DNA from: Verrucomicrobiales bacterium
GTDB taxonomy: Bacteria > Verrucomicrobiota > Verrucomicrobiia > Limisphaerales > UBA9464
Direction: 5' to 3'
Length of the DNA: 8,801 nucleotides
Assembly: GCA_003445095.1 (NCBI GenBank)
Contig: DLVS01000416.1
Coordinates: forward strand, 1-8,801
The notes under the pieces are model-generated. The model was not told the origin of the DNA. It saw only the letters and a list, made by a program, of their open reading frames with translations, and ran no database searches. Shown here piece after piece: positions 1 to 6,290 of this stretch. The first letter of the stretch is position 1. Each line of letters starts with the position of its first letter. The translations under genes and the position numbers were made by a program.

Positions 1-78
1 GGATTGAGCCTCCTCACGTCGACGCCTACGAAGTTCATGGTCCCGATTCACGCCCTATTTTGGAATGGAAGCCTGGCC

Positions 79-1611
79 ATGAAGCCATACGGCTCATCCC
101 AGCCAGTGAATGATCAGAAACGACGCCGTTGGATTAGTCTCTCCTTGGTGATTATTGGCGCTGCCTTAGTCGCCCTGGTAGGCCGGCCGGCGTTCCATTT
201 GATCCGGGTGGTGTGGCACGATAGCCCACCCGGTCAGTTCAAACCGCTTCCACCAGGCCAGGCTGATGACGTCAGCCGGCTCAACCAAATCCCCGTGGCC
301 GAAATTTGGCCGATTCCCGAGGAACCCGAAGCGGCGGAACAGCAACTGCGGGAGCTGCTCGAGCGCGCTCGCGAGTCGAAGCACCGGGTCTCGGTGGCGG
401 GAGCGCGCCACAGTATGGGCGGCCACACCCTTTATCCCGACGGCGTCGTCATCAACATGATCCCTTTTCGACGGATGAGTCTTGATGCTGAGCACAACCT
501 TTTGACCGTCGGAGCGGGCGCGTTGTGGACGGAGATTCTACCGTATCTCAATGCCCAAGGGCGTTCCATCGAGGTCATGCAGTCGGATAGCGCTTTCTCC
601 GTGGGTGGTTCTCTTAGCGTCAATTGTCACGGGTGGCAGTTTGGGCGTCCCCCGATTGCCTCGACCGTTGAGTCGTTTCGTTTGATGCAGGCCGATGGCA
701 CGATCGTCCGATGTAGCCGGGAGGAAAACCGCGAATTGTTCTCGTTGGTGCTTGGGGGTTACGGACTGTTCGGAATCATACTCGACGCCGAACTCCGAGT
801 TGTTCCCAACGTCCGTCTGCGTCTGGAGCAGTTCCAATCGCCGGTCCCGGGGGCGCTCGCCCGACTCGACCATAAACTGAGCAACGCTCCCAACCCGGCG
901 CTGGTTTACGCCCGCCTGAACATTTCACCCGCGCGGCTGTTCGAGGACGTTATGGTCAGCCTATACTATCCCGAGGCCACAGGTGAAATTCCGCCGCTGA
1001 GCGAGCCAGGCATGTTAGGCCTGAGTCGCGCCGTGTTCCGCGGATCGGTGGACAGCGATTATGGCAAGGAGTTGCGATGGTTTGCCGAGACGCGCGTTCA
1101 GCCATACCTCGGTTCGAAGTTCGCGTCTCGGAACCAATTGTTGTCCGAAACACCGGACTGGTATTTGAACCGGTCGACCAACGCCACCGACATCCTGCAC
1201 GAGTATTTTGTGCCTCGGTCCGAAGCGACGGGTTTCCTGGTGAATGCCCGCCGGATTATCCGAGAGCACCGGGGCGACCTCTTGAACGCGACCGTTCGCG
1301 ACGTCGAGACAGACTCAGACACATTTCTCCGCTATGCGCGCGAGCCGGTGATCGCTTTCGTTCTGTTCTTCAACCAGGCGCGCACACGCGAAGGTGATGA
1401 GCGGATGCAGGCCATGACTCGGGAACTGATTGACGCCGCGCTGCGATCCCGCGGTTGTTACTATCTGCCGTACCGACTCCATGCGACGTCGGAACAGTTT
1501 CATCGCGCCTATCCCCAAGCCCGCGAATTCTTCCGACTGAAACGCCGCTACGATCCGGACGAACGGTTCCAAAACCAGTTTTACGTCCGGTACGGCCTAG
1601 AGCGGAATTAG
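79..1611 (+). CDS. Membrane-anchored FAD-linked oxidase (VAO/PCMH flavoprotein superfamily)
   Basis: A 510-residue flavoprotein oxidase or dehydrogenase of unknown substrate. After a short positively charged N-terminus (KRRR just before the helix), residues about 18-38 form one hydrophobic segment. The protein is therefore probably held in the inner membrane with its catalytic part outside the cytoplasm. The FAD-binding (FAD_binding_4) domain follows: GARHSMGG with His111, VGAGALWTEIL at 144-154, SVGGSLSVNCHGW from 174 and GGYGLFGIILDAELRVVPN at 226-244. In alditol and aldonolactone oxidases the His of the matching RHS/GHS motif carries FAD covalently, so His111 is a candidate for that bond. 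The C-terminus (RRYDPDERFQNQFY) is the usual closing motif of this superfamily. The frame is open back to the window edge, with a TTG at 4 and an ATG at 37. ATG 79 is preferred because GGAAG lies 7 bases upstream and the protein then starts just before the anchor. The superfamily is confident; the substrate (sugar alcohol, lactone or other) cannot be read. Confidence 0.85.
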   Translation: MKPYGSSQPVNDQKRRRWISLSLVIIGAALVALVGRPAFHLIRVVWHDSPPGQFKPLPPGQADDVSRLNQIPVAEIWPIPEEPEAAEQQLRELLERARESKHRVSVAGARHSMGGHTLYPDGVVINMIPFRRMSLDAEHNLLTVGAGALWTEILPYLNAQGRSIEVMQSDSAFSVGGSLSVNCHGWQFGRPPIASTVESFRLMQADGTIVRCSREENRELFSLVLGGYGLFGIILDAELRVVPNVRLRLEQFQSPVPGALARLDHKLSNAPNPALVYARLNISPARLFEDVMVSLYYPEATGEIPPLSEPGMLGLSRAVFRGSVDSDYGKELRWFAETRVQPYLGSKFASRNQLLSETPDWYLNRSTNATDILHEYFVPRSEATGFLVNARRIIREHRGDLLNATVRDVETDSDTFLRYAREPVIAFVLFFNQARTREGDERMQAMTRELIDAALRSRGCYYLPYRLHATSEQFHRAYPQAREFFRLKRRYDPDERFQNQFYVRYGLERN

Positions 1612-1637
1612 TTCACTTCAGTCATTGATGATTTCGC

Positions 1638-2456
1638 TCAAGGCGCGGTCTTGCCCGGCACCCACGCGACGATTCGCAGGGGGCCGCCGGTCCCGCCTTT
1701 GATCTTCATCGGTAGCGCAACGAGGTAGGCGCCGGTCGCCGGGAGTTGATCCAGACCGGCCACATTCTCGAACGCGGGAATGTTCTTCTCGAAGAGCGCT
1801 CGATGAGTTTCAAACAACTTCGATTGCCCATAATCGATACTCGCGGTGTCGAGTCCCACGGCTTTGATGTGACGCTCATTCAGCAGCCAGCGGGCAGCGT
1901 CGGGATGTAGTCCGGGGAAGTGCAGCTTTTCGACGGCTTCGGGTCCCTTTTCAGTGGTGCCGAGATATGACTTCGCATCAGGCCAACGACGTGCGAAGCC
2001 GGTGTTCAACAGCACAATCGCGGCCTCGGGAATGCGCCCGTGGGCGGCCTCCCACTCCTTGAGATCGTCGATCGACACTTGGTAGTCCGCATCGTTCCGA
2101 GTCTTGGCAGAGACATCGACGACGAAGACTCCACCGGTCAGTTGTTCCAGCGGGAGCTGATCGACGCTCTTGCGATCCCGGGCGAAGTGGACGGGGGCAT
2201 CGAGGTGAGTTCCCCCATGCTCGGAGGCGCGGTAGCGATTCGAAGCGTAGAAATAACCCTTGGGGGTAATGCCGTTGAATTGCACTTCCAGCGCGAACCC
2301 ATCGTCCGTGGGCCAGTAAAGCGTCTCTGCGGAGAAGTCGTGCGACAGGTCCACCCATCGGCCGCCGGTGAAGGGCGGCGCATCCGCCGCCCTCGATGTT
2401 GCGTTGGAAGTGATGAAGAAGGCGGCAACAAAAAGTACTTTCAGGATTGATTTCAT
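1638..2456 (-). CDS. Exported cyclase-family (kynurenine formamidase fold) metal-dependent hydrolase
   Basis: A 272-residue protein of the cyclase family (PF04199), whose members include arylformamidase KynB and related metal-dependent amidases or lactonases. Residues 1-23 look like a Sec signal peptide (MKSILKVLFVAAFFITSNAT, then SRA before AD), so it should act in the periplasm, unlike cytoplasmic KynB. The family signature HGGTHLDAPVHF starts at His80 and gives His80, His84 and Asp86 as metal ligands, with His90 close by. GLDTASIDYG (201-210) and the His218/Glu230 pair match the later conserved blocks and probably complete the metal site. The C-terminus (GTGGPLRIVAWV) is also typical. ATG 2456 is chosen because it begins the signal peptide. 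The frame stays open to 2567, but that extension is arginine-rich and would bury the signal peptide. No clear Shine-Dalgarno is visible. The gene follows the ceramidase-like gene on the same strand after 159 bases. With no kynurenine genes nearby, kynurenine formamidase activity is not supported; the substrate is unknown. Confidence 0.88.
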   Translation of the reverse strand: MKSILKVLFVAAFFITSNATSRAADAPPFTGGRWVDLSHDFSAETLYWPTDDGFALEVQFNGITPKGYFYASNRYRASEHGGTHLDAPVHFARDRKSVDQLPLEQLTGGVFVVDVSAKTRNDADYQVSIDDLKEWEAAHGRIPEAAIVLLNTGFARRWPDAKSYLGTTEKGPEAVEKLHFPGLHPDAARWLLNERHIKAVGLDTASIDYGQSKLFETHRALFEKNIPAFENVAGLDQLPATGAYLVALPMKIKGGTGGPLRIVAWVPGKTAP

Positions 2457-2615
2457 GCGGTCGGAGGTTTGATCGAGCCCACAAGGCAGGCAAGCGCGAC
2501 GAGGTCGCCGGACTAAGCCGTCGATCGAGGCAAGGAGGTGGACCTTTTGGCGCCGGCCCGGATTCAAGCCGTGATCAGCCCAAGCACCCCAACTGCGCGC
2601 CGGCCGCGCGTTCCG
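2457..2615. other. Intergenic gap between two same-strand hydrolase genes
   Basis: There are 159 bases between the ceramidase-like stop and the cyclase-family start, both on the minus strand. The only structure seen is a GC-only hairpin at 2595-2609 (GCGCG, five-base loop, CGCGC) just past the ceramidase stop. It has no T-run and so is a weak terminator candidate. No clear promoter hexamers were found. The gap is long for a tight operon, so separate transcription of the cyclase-family gene is possible. Confidence 0.5.
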
Positions 2616-3986
2616 CTACTTCGGCTCTCGAACGAATGAAGTCGGAAGCAGCTCGCGCACCGTCGCGATAATTTGGTCTTCGGTGTCAGGAGAGAGCCGT
2701 TGAGGCCGATCATAATACCAAAGCGATGTCTCAGCTTCATAGCCGCCTTCGGAAAGAATACGACGCGACGGAATGTAACACGGCACGTCGTTGGCGTAGG
2801 CATTGATCCACACGCGAGCCGGATCCAGTTCCCGTTTGAGCCGCAGTGAGTAGTCTACAACTACTTCACCCCCGAGGAAGACCATCGCGAGTTGCGGACC
2901 AAACACCCAGGTCTGAATCGGGTATGGCAGGGTCGCTGGCAAAGTCTCGCCGCGGTCGAGCCGGGCCAGCCAACGCCGAGCGTGGTACCCAACGATCCCC
3001 GAGTTCGTGGCCCGTTGTTCCCATTCCGTGCGTGTGAAGTGCGATTGGAACGGAAGCGGAAGCGTCTTGAGCCGGCATGCGGGAAGATTCGTGAGCGCCG
3101 TCAGAGGAAGCGACGCCAAGCGCGCCGCCTCGGCCGCCAAACGTTCCCCATGTTGATTCGCCAATTCGAGGGTACCTCGTGGCTCGGGATTGGCATCCGC
3201 GCCGCACCCAATCGCGACTAGCGCGATGGCATCGGCGTGATCACGCTCAAACGCCTGCGCCGCGACCCCGGCCCAGTCGCCGTGAGCCGCGTTGATATCG
3301 CCACCCAACGTGGTGCAGTGGCAGGCATAGCTGACTAACACCGCACGCAAGCGACCGTCGGGAGCGGTGACCCGCAGGAGCGGCAAATCGTGATCCACTG
3401 GGCCACCGGCCGTGCGTCGATTCTTGGCGAAGGTGACCGTTCCCTGCCCCCACGCGAGCCGGGCCGGGACACGATTCTGCAGCGCGGTTACGGCGGCTTC
3501 CTCCAACCGATCCGTGAAGAACTTTGTGTAAACATCAATCTGGGCCTGGTCTTCCGGTGGGATCTCGATGGCAAAAATGTTCGGCGCCGCGCCGGTGAGG
3601 CAGGGCGCGCTATGGGTATGAGTCACTGTTATCGCGATTCGCTCAGGTGGGAGCCCCAGCCGGCTCGATAACCGCTTCCGGACGACGTCGGTGATGGCGG
3701 CTGGAAGGATACAATTGTCAACCGTCAGGATTACCGCCGCCGCGGCGTCGGGACCCAAGGCCAGGGCTCGGGCGTGAATCGGTTGAGAGACCGAAGCGGC
3801 CGCGGGCAATTGGGCGCGCGACGCGTATCCCATCAAACGCACCGCATTCGTCGGCGAGATGTCCACCCGCGCGACGCCCGCCGGGATCAGCACTTCGGCG
3901 CGGACTTCATTCATGGTGAGCCCCATCAGGCCACCGGCCAGCGAGATCAAAACGAACGTTTGCCACGACGGACATATGGAGCGCAT
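2616..3986 (-). CDS. Exported neutral/alkaline ceramidase N-terminal-domain hydrolase
   Basis: A 456-residue protein matching the N-terminal catalytic domain of neutral/alkaline ceramidase (PF04734), a zinc amidase. Residues 1-30 are a likely signal peptide ending VRA before EV. Family blocks in order: GVARVDISP (37-45), LMGYASR (51-57), a TVDN strand (88-91), THTHS (122-126), ACHCTTLGG (221-229), GDWAG (236-240), GCGADANPEP (260-269) and LGGE (371-374). By family knowledge, a His of THTHS, His223 and Glu374 are the expected zinc ligands. True neutral ceramidases run about 650-750 residues and add a C-terminal immunoglobulin-like domain. That domain is absent here, as in the many short paralogues of planctomycetes and verrucomicrobia, so ceramide itself may not be the substrate. 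ATG 3986 is chosen because it starts the signal peptide; GGAGG lies 13 bases upstream, rather far. An in-frame extension to 4175 exists but looks non-coding. The gene is divergent from dxr and upstream of the cyclase-family gene. Confidence 0.87.
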   Translation of the reverse strand: MRSICPSWQTFVLISLAGGLMGLTMNEVRAEVLIPAGVARVDISPTNAVRLMGYASRAQLPAAASVSQPIHARALALGPDAAAAVILTVDNCILPAAITDVVRKRLSSRLGLPPERIAITVTHTHSAPCLTGAAPNIFAIEIPPEDQAQIDVYTKFFTDRLEEAAVTALQNRVPARLAWGQGTVTFAKNRRTAGGPVDHDLPLLRVTAPDGRLRAVLVSYACHCTTLGGDINAAHGDWAGVAAQAFERDHADAIALVAIGCGADANPEPRGTLELANQHGERLAAEAARLASLPLTALTNLPACRLKTLPLPFQSHFTRTEWEQRATNSGIVGYHARRWLARLDRGETLPATLPYPIQTWVFGPQLAMVFLGGEVVVDYSLRLKRELDPARVWINAYANDVPCYIPSRRILSEGGYEAETSLWYYDRPQRLSPDTEDQIIATVRELLPTSFVREPK

Positions 3987-4269
3987 GACCCATCTTGCCC
4001 CTCCGCGCGAGACGAGGAAAGCGGCTTCGGAGACTTCATCGCGTCGCTCTCGATTCCTGCCGATGTGCCTGCGGAAACCAGTCGGCACAGACCTAGCCGA
4101 GCTTCCGTGGACAACCTTTTGTGGCACCTGCAACAAAAGGTTGCACGGGCTGCTCAGGAGATCTGCTACCACCAAATTCAGGATGCGCCCCCGCTTTCTT
4201 CGTTACCGGTTCTGCCTTCCCTGAAAACGCTAACTCCGCTACTCAACCGACCCGATTCATCGAGATTGC
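3987..4269. other. Divergent intergenic region between ceramidase-like gene and dxr
   Basis: These 283 bases should hold the promoters of both the minus-strand ceramidase-like gene and plus-strand dxr. The outstanding element is the inverted repeat at 4112-4143, described separately. A TTGCAC hexamer at 4141-4146 overlaps its right arm and could be a -35 box for dxr, but the sequence 17 bases downstream (TGCTAC) is a poor -10. Reading frames that cross the region are explained as chance openings in GC-rich DNA. Confidence 0.5.
4112..4143. repeat. Perfect 11-bp inverted repeat / hairpin in divergent promoter region
   Basis: CAACCTTTTGT (4112-4122) is followed by a 10-base spacer and its exact reverse complement ACAAAAGGTTG (4133-4143). 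Within the spacer, GC and GC can pair again after one G-A mismatch, leaving a four-base ACCT loop, so the full stem has 13 pairs with a single mismatch. It is centred in the intergenic space: 125 bases from the ceramidase-like ATG and 126 bases from the dxr ATG. No T-run follows on either strand, so it is a poor intrinsic terminator. It could be a regulator operator or a structured RNA element. The repeat is directly visible; the role is inference. Confidence 0.8.
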
Positions 4270-5403
4270 ATGAAGAACGTTGTCTTGCTCGGCAGCACCG
4301 GCTCGATTGGCACCAGCACCCTGAAGGTCGTCGAAGATTTGCCCGGGCAATTGCGGCTCGTGGCGCTGGCGGCCGGCGGCAACGCCGATCTGCTGGTCGA
4401 GCAAGCTCGGCGACATCGCCCGGTCGCCGTTTCCCTTCATGACCCGCAACGGGCCGCCCAGGTGGCCAAACAATTACCCGGCGTCGCCGTGCATTCGGGG
4501 GCGGAAGGACTGATCACGTTGGCCACGCTGCCCGAAGCCGAGATTGTGCTGATCGCTATCGTGGGTACGGCCGGCCTCGAACCCGCGCTCGCCGCCATCC
4601 GTGCGGGTAAGGACATTGCCGTGGCCTCCAAAGAGATTCTGGTGATGGCCGGCGAAATCGTAATGACCGAAGCGCGAAAACACGGCGTCAAGGTCCTCGC
4701 GGTGGACAGCGAACATTCCGCGATCTTTCAGTGCTTGGACGGCAAACCAAGTAGCTCCGTCCGGCGACTCATACTCACAGCGTCGGGCGGGCCGTTCCGC
4801 CAAACCCCTAAGGAAGCCTTCGCAGGCCTCACGGTTTCGCAGGCGTTGAAGCACCCTTCCTGGGTCATGGGCCGGAAGATCACGATCGACTCGGCCACGT
4901 TGTTCAACAAGGGACTCGAGATGATCGAAGCACGCTGGCTGTTCGACATCGAGATGCCTCGAGTGGAGGTGGTGGTCCATCCGCAGAGCATCGTGCATTC
5001 GATGGTGGAGTTCGTCGACGGCAGCATTCTCGCGCAGTTGTCCACGCCTGACATGTGTCTGCCGATTCAGTACGCCTTGTGCTATCCGCAACGCCAACCC
5101 AGCGCGCGGGTACAAACGGATTTTGCGAAGCTGGGAACGCTTACCTTTGAGGCGCCGGACCTGGAACGATTTCCAGCGCTGAGCTTGGCTCGCCGGGCGG
5201 GTGAAGTGGGAGGAACCTTGCCGGCGGTCTTTAACGCTGCCAACGAGGTCGCGGTCGAGCGTTTCCTCGACGGAACCCTGTCATTCCCCGGCATCTCGGA
5301 GACGGTGGCGCGCGTCATCCATTCCCATCAGGTGGTGGAGCACCCCTCCCTAGCTCAAATCTTGACTGCCGATCGCGAGGCTCGGGCCGCCGCTCATGGT
5401 TGA
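4270..5403 (+). CDS. dxr: 1-deoxy-D-xylulose 5-phosphate reductoisomerase (DXR, IspC)
   Basis: A 377-residue cytoplasmic enzyme that rearranges and reduces 1-deoxy-D-xylulose 5-phosphate to 2-C-methyl-D-erythritol 4-phosphate with NADPH and a divalent metal. This is the committed step of the MEP isoprenoid pathway. The NADPH loop GSTGSIG is at 8-14. The metal-site acids are Asp146 and Glu148 in VDSEHSA, with Glu217 in NKGLEMIEA. SGGPFR (172-177), HPSWVMGRKITIDSATLFNKG (195-215) and HPQSIVHSMVEFVDGS (237-252) are the substrate-binding blocks. The family motif usually reads ANKE; here it is ASKE (119-122), a substitution noted as a finding. Length is close to the usual 380-400, so the gene is complete. 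ATG 4270 starts two residues before the first beta strand; no strong Shine-Dalgarno precedes it. The usual neighbours of dxr (cdsA, uppS, rseP) are not here, so it appears to be transcribed alone or only with the short downstream ORF. Confidence 0.97.
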   Translation: MKNVVLLGSTGSIGTSTLKVVEDLPGQLRLVALAAGGNADLLVEQARRHRPVAVSLHDPQRAAQVAKQLPGVAVHSGAEGLITLATLPEAEIVLIAIVGTAGLEPALAAIRAGKDIAVASKEILVMAGEIVMTEARKHGVKVLAVDSEHSAIFQCLDGKPSSSVRRLILTASGGPFRQTPKEAFAGLTVSQALKHPSWVMGRKITIDSATLFNKGLEMIEARWLFDIEMPRVEVVVHPQSIVHSMVEFVDGSILAQLSTPDMCLPIQYALCYPQRQPSARVQTDFAKLGTLTFEAPDLERFPALSLARRAGEVGGTLPAVFNAANEVAVERFLDGTLSFPGISETVARVIHSHQVVEHPSLAQILTADREARAAAHG

Positions 5404-5563
5404 GCCAGAGGGGCAAAACCCGTCCCGGATCGAGCTCCTGGATCGAGAGGAAATTGGAAAATATGTTTGCAACAGACCATATGCGCATTTAGTCATACAT
5501 GTACCGAAGGACAACGAGGGCTATGAGAACGTCTTGCCGCTTCCCCAAGCGGCCGGACCTTGA
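5396..5563 (+). CDS. Possible 55-residue small ORF overlapping the dxr stop
   Basis: An ATG at 5396 overlaps the dxr stop in the arrangement ATGGTTGA, a typical translational-coupling geometry, and opens a 55-codon frame ending in TGA at 5561. The predicted peptide begins MVEPEGQNPSRIELLDREEI, has one Cys (residue 25, in YVCNRPYAHL) and no membrane segment. I recognise no family. Against it being a gene, its middle third runs through an AT-rich island with few G/C third positions, unlike neighbouring genes, and that stretch looks more like a promoter for the downstream operon. It is listed as a candidate only. Confidence 0.25.
   Translation: MVEPEGQNPSRIELLDREEIGKYVCNRPYAHLVIHVPKDNEGYENVLPLPQAAGP
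5427..5447 (+). repeat. Short direct repeat GGATCGAG x2
   Basis: GGATCGAG occurs at 5427-5434 and again at 5440-5447, a 13-base period with a five-base CTCCT spacer. It lies between the dxr stop and the AT-rich island upstream of the DUF2892-thioredoxin operon. The position would suit a tandem activator site, but an 8-base repeat can occur by chance. Confidence 0.35.
5451..5500 (+). promoter_or_regulatory. AT-rich promoter-like island ahead of the thioredoxin operon
   Basis: About 50 bases fall to roughly one-third G+C in otherwise GC-rich DNA. TTGGAA (5454-5459) and TTGCAA (5467-5472) are possible -35 boxes, followed by AT-rich stretches such as CATATG and TAGTCATACAT. An 8-base palindrome ATGCGCAT sits at 5481-5488. 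No -10 is close to consensus, so no exact promoter is named. The region would give the downstream operon a leader of about 100 bases. Confidence 0.35.
5536..5553 (+). repeat. GC hairpin between dxr and the DUF2892 gene
   Basis: GCCGCTT (5536-5542), loop CCCC, AAGCGGC (5547-5553): a perfect seven-base-pair stem. It has no following T-run, so it is not a canonical intrinsic terminator. It could end dxr transcription weakly or form structure in the leader of the next operon, whose first ATG is 40 bases downstream. Confidence 0.5.
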
Positions 5564-5593
5564 ATAGTCCATCCACACAAGACCTCTACGTTT

Positions 5594-5815
5594 ATGACCA
5601 CAGAAAATGCCATCCGAGTGCTGGCCGGAACCCTGGTGCTGACCAGCGTCGCGCTCGCTCATTTCGTCAGTCCGTGGTGGCTGCTCTTAGCCTGTTTTGT
5701 CGGACTGAACCTGATTCAGTCCGCGTTCACGGGTTTCTGCCCGGCGGAGATGATTTTAAAGCGACTCCGGTTAACTGAGGGCAACTGTTGCGCGCCGCCG
5801 GAGAAGAAGGCCTGA
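5594..5815 (+). CDS. DUF2892 (YgaP-like) small inner-membrane protein
   Basis: A 73-residue integral membrane protein of the DUF2892 family, the membrane domain that is fused to a rhodanese in E. coli YgaP. Two hydrophobic segments are visible, about residues 8-24 and 28-46, joined by the short turn HFVSPWW. The family signature NLIQSAFTGFCPAEMILKRL spans 39-58 and includes the conserved Cys49 of GFCP. A second CC pair (65-66) lies in the short hydrophilic tail. There is no rhodanese domain here; instead the next gene, six bases on, is a thioredoxin. That suggests a membrane partner in sulfur or thiol redox handling, though the biochemical role of stand-alone DUF2892 proteins is not settled. 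The ATG has no clear Shine-Dalgarno. Confidence 0.88.
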   Translation: MTTENAIRVLAGTLVLTSVALAHFVSPWWLLLACFVGLNLIQSAFTGFCPAEMILKRLRLTEGNCCAPPEKKA

Positions 5816-5821
5816 GCTGCC

Positions 5822-6283
5822 ATGCCGCACCTCACCGCCGACTTCCGCGGGCTGATTATGATCTGCCCCTCCTGCGGGCAGAACAATCGCCTTGCCTACA
5901 ACAAACTCGCGAATCGGGCCCGCTGTGGGCAATGCAAGGCGGAGTTGCCGCTGCCAGCCAGGGTCGTCGAGATCGATGCCGCAGAAGTATTCGTCGCTTT
6001 GATTCGGTGCTCCGCGGTACCGGTGTTTGTGGATTTCTGGGCGCCGTGGTGCGGCCCGTGCCGAATGGTAGCTCCCGAAATTGAAAAACTCGCCGAGCTC
6101 AGCGCTGGTGAAGCAATCATTGCCAAGGTCAACACCGAGGTCCTACCTGAAATCGCCTCCCAATTCCGCATTCAGTCGATTCCCACGTTTGTTGTGTTCG
6201 ATCGCGGCGGCGAGGCAGCACGGACCTCAGGGGCCATGCCCGCCTCCCGTCTCCGCGAATTCATAAGCGAGTCAACTCGCTGA
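5822..6283 (+). CDS. trxC: Thioredoxin 2-type protein with N-terminal zinc ribbon
   Basis: A 153-residue cytoplasmic thiol-disulfide oxidoreductase of the thioredoxin 2 (TrxC) type. An N-terminal zinc-binding module has CPSC (Cys15, Cys18) and CGQC (Cys35, Cys38). The thioredoxin fold follows: FVDFWAPWCGPCR with active-site Cys77 and Cys80, the KVNTE strand (102-106), and SIPTF with cis-Pro121. Spacing and order match E. coli TrxC throughout, and TrxC is linked to oxidative stress and redox-sensitive zinc binding. Two starts are possible. ATG 5822 has AAGAAGG 11 bases upstream and follows the DUF2892 stop by six bases. ATG 5858 would begin MICPSCG, closer to the family N-terminus, but lacks a Shine-Dalgarno. 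I report 5822 and regard the first 12 residues as uncertain. The symbol reflects family type rather than proven orthology. It is the middle gene of a three-gene operon. Confidence 0.93.
   Translation: MPHLTADFRGLIMICPSCGQNNRLAYNKLANRARCGQCKAELPLPARVVEIDAAEVFVALIRCSAVPVFVDFWAPWCGPCRMVAPEIEKLAELSAGEAIIAKVNTEVLPEIASQFRIQSIPTFVVFDRGGEAARTSGAMPASRLREFISESTR
6266..6281 (+). repeat. Hairpin over the thioredoxin stop, just ahead of the next start
   Basis: AGCGAG (6266-6271), loop TCAA, CTCGCT (6276-6281): a perfect six-base-pair stem whose last base is the first base of the thioredoxin TGA. It ends nine bases before the ATG at 6291, where a ribosome binding site would be expected and none is seen. 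A role in adjusting translation of the downstream gene is possible but unproven. Confidence 0.45.
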
Positions 6284-6290
6284 CGGCCCA

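Noticed and set aside
2457..2567. Upstream in-frame extension of the cyclase-family gene to 2567
   Set aside because: The added 37 residues are arginine-rich and would place the clear signal peptide internally.
4112..4143. Intrinsic terminator interpretation of the central hairpin
   Set aside because: Neither strand has a T-run after the stem, and no gene ends nearby; both flanking genes start away from it.
3987..4175. Upstream in-frame extension of the ceramidase-like gene to 4175
   Set aside because: It would bury the signal peptide, includes the inverted repeat as coding sequence and has no family similarity.
3774..4442. A 222-codon plus-strand open frame crossing the ceramidase-like 5' end, the intergenic region and the dxr start
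   Set aside because: It is arginine-rich, low-complexity sequence typical of off-frame GC-rich DNA, overlaps two recognised genes and shows no family motif.
4474..5115. A 213-codon minus-strand open frame antisense to dxr
   Set aside because: It lies wholly inside a well-recognised dxr in the opposite strand, with a His/Arg-rich composition that mirrors dxr codon structure.
5404..5593. tRNA or small structured RNA gene downstream of dxr
   Set aside because: No T-loop consensus, no cloverleaf pairing and no CCA end were found; the only stable stem is the seven-pair hairpin.
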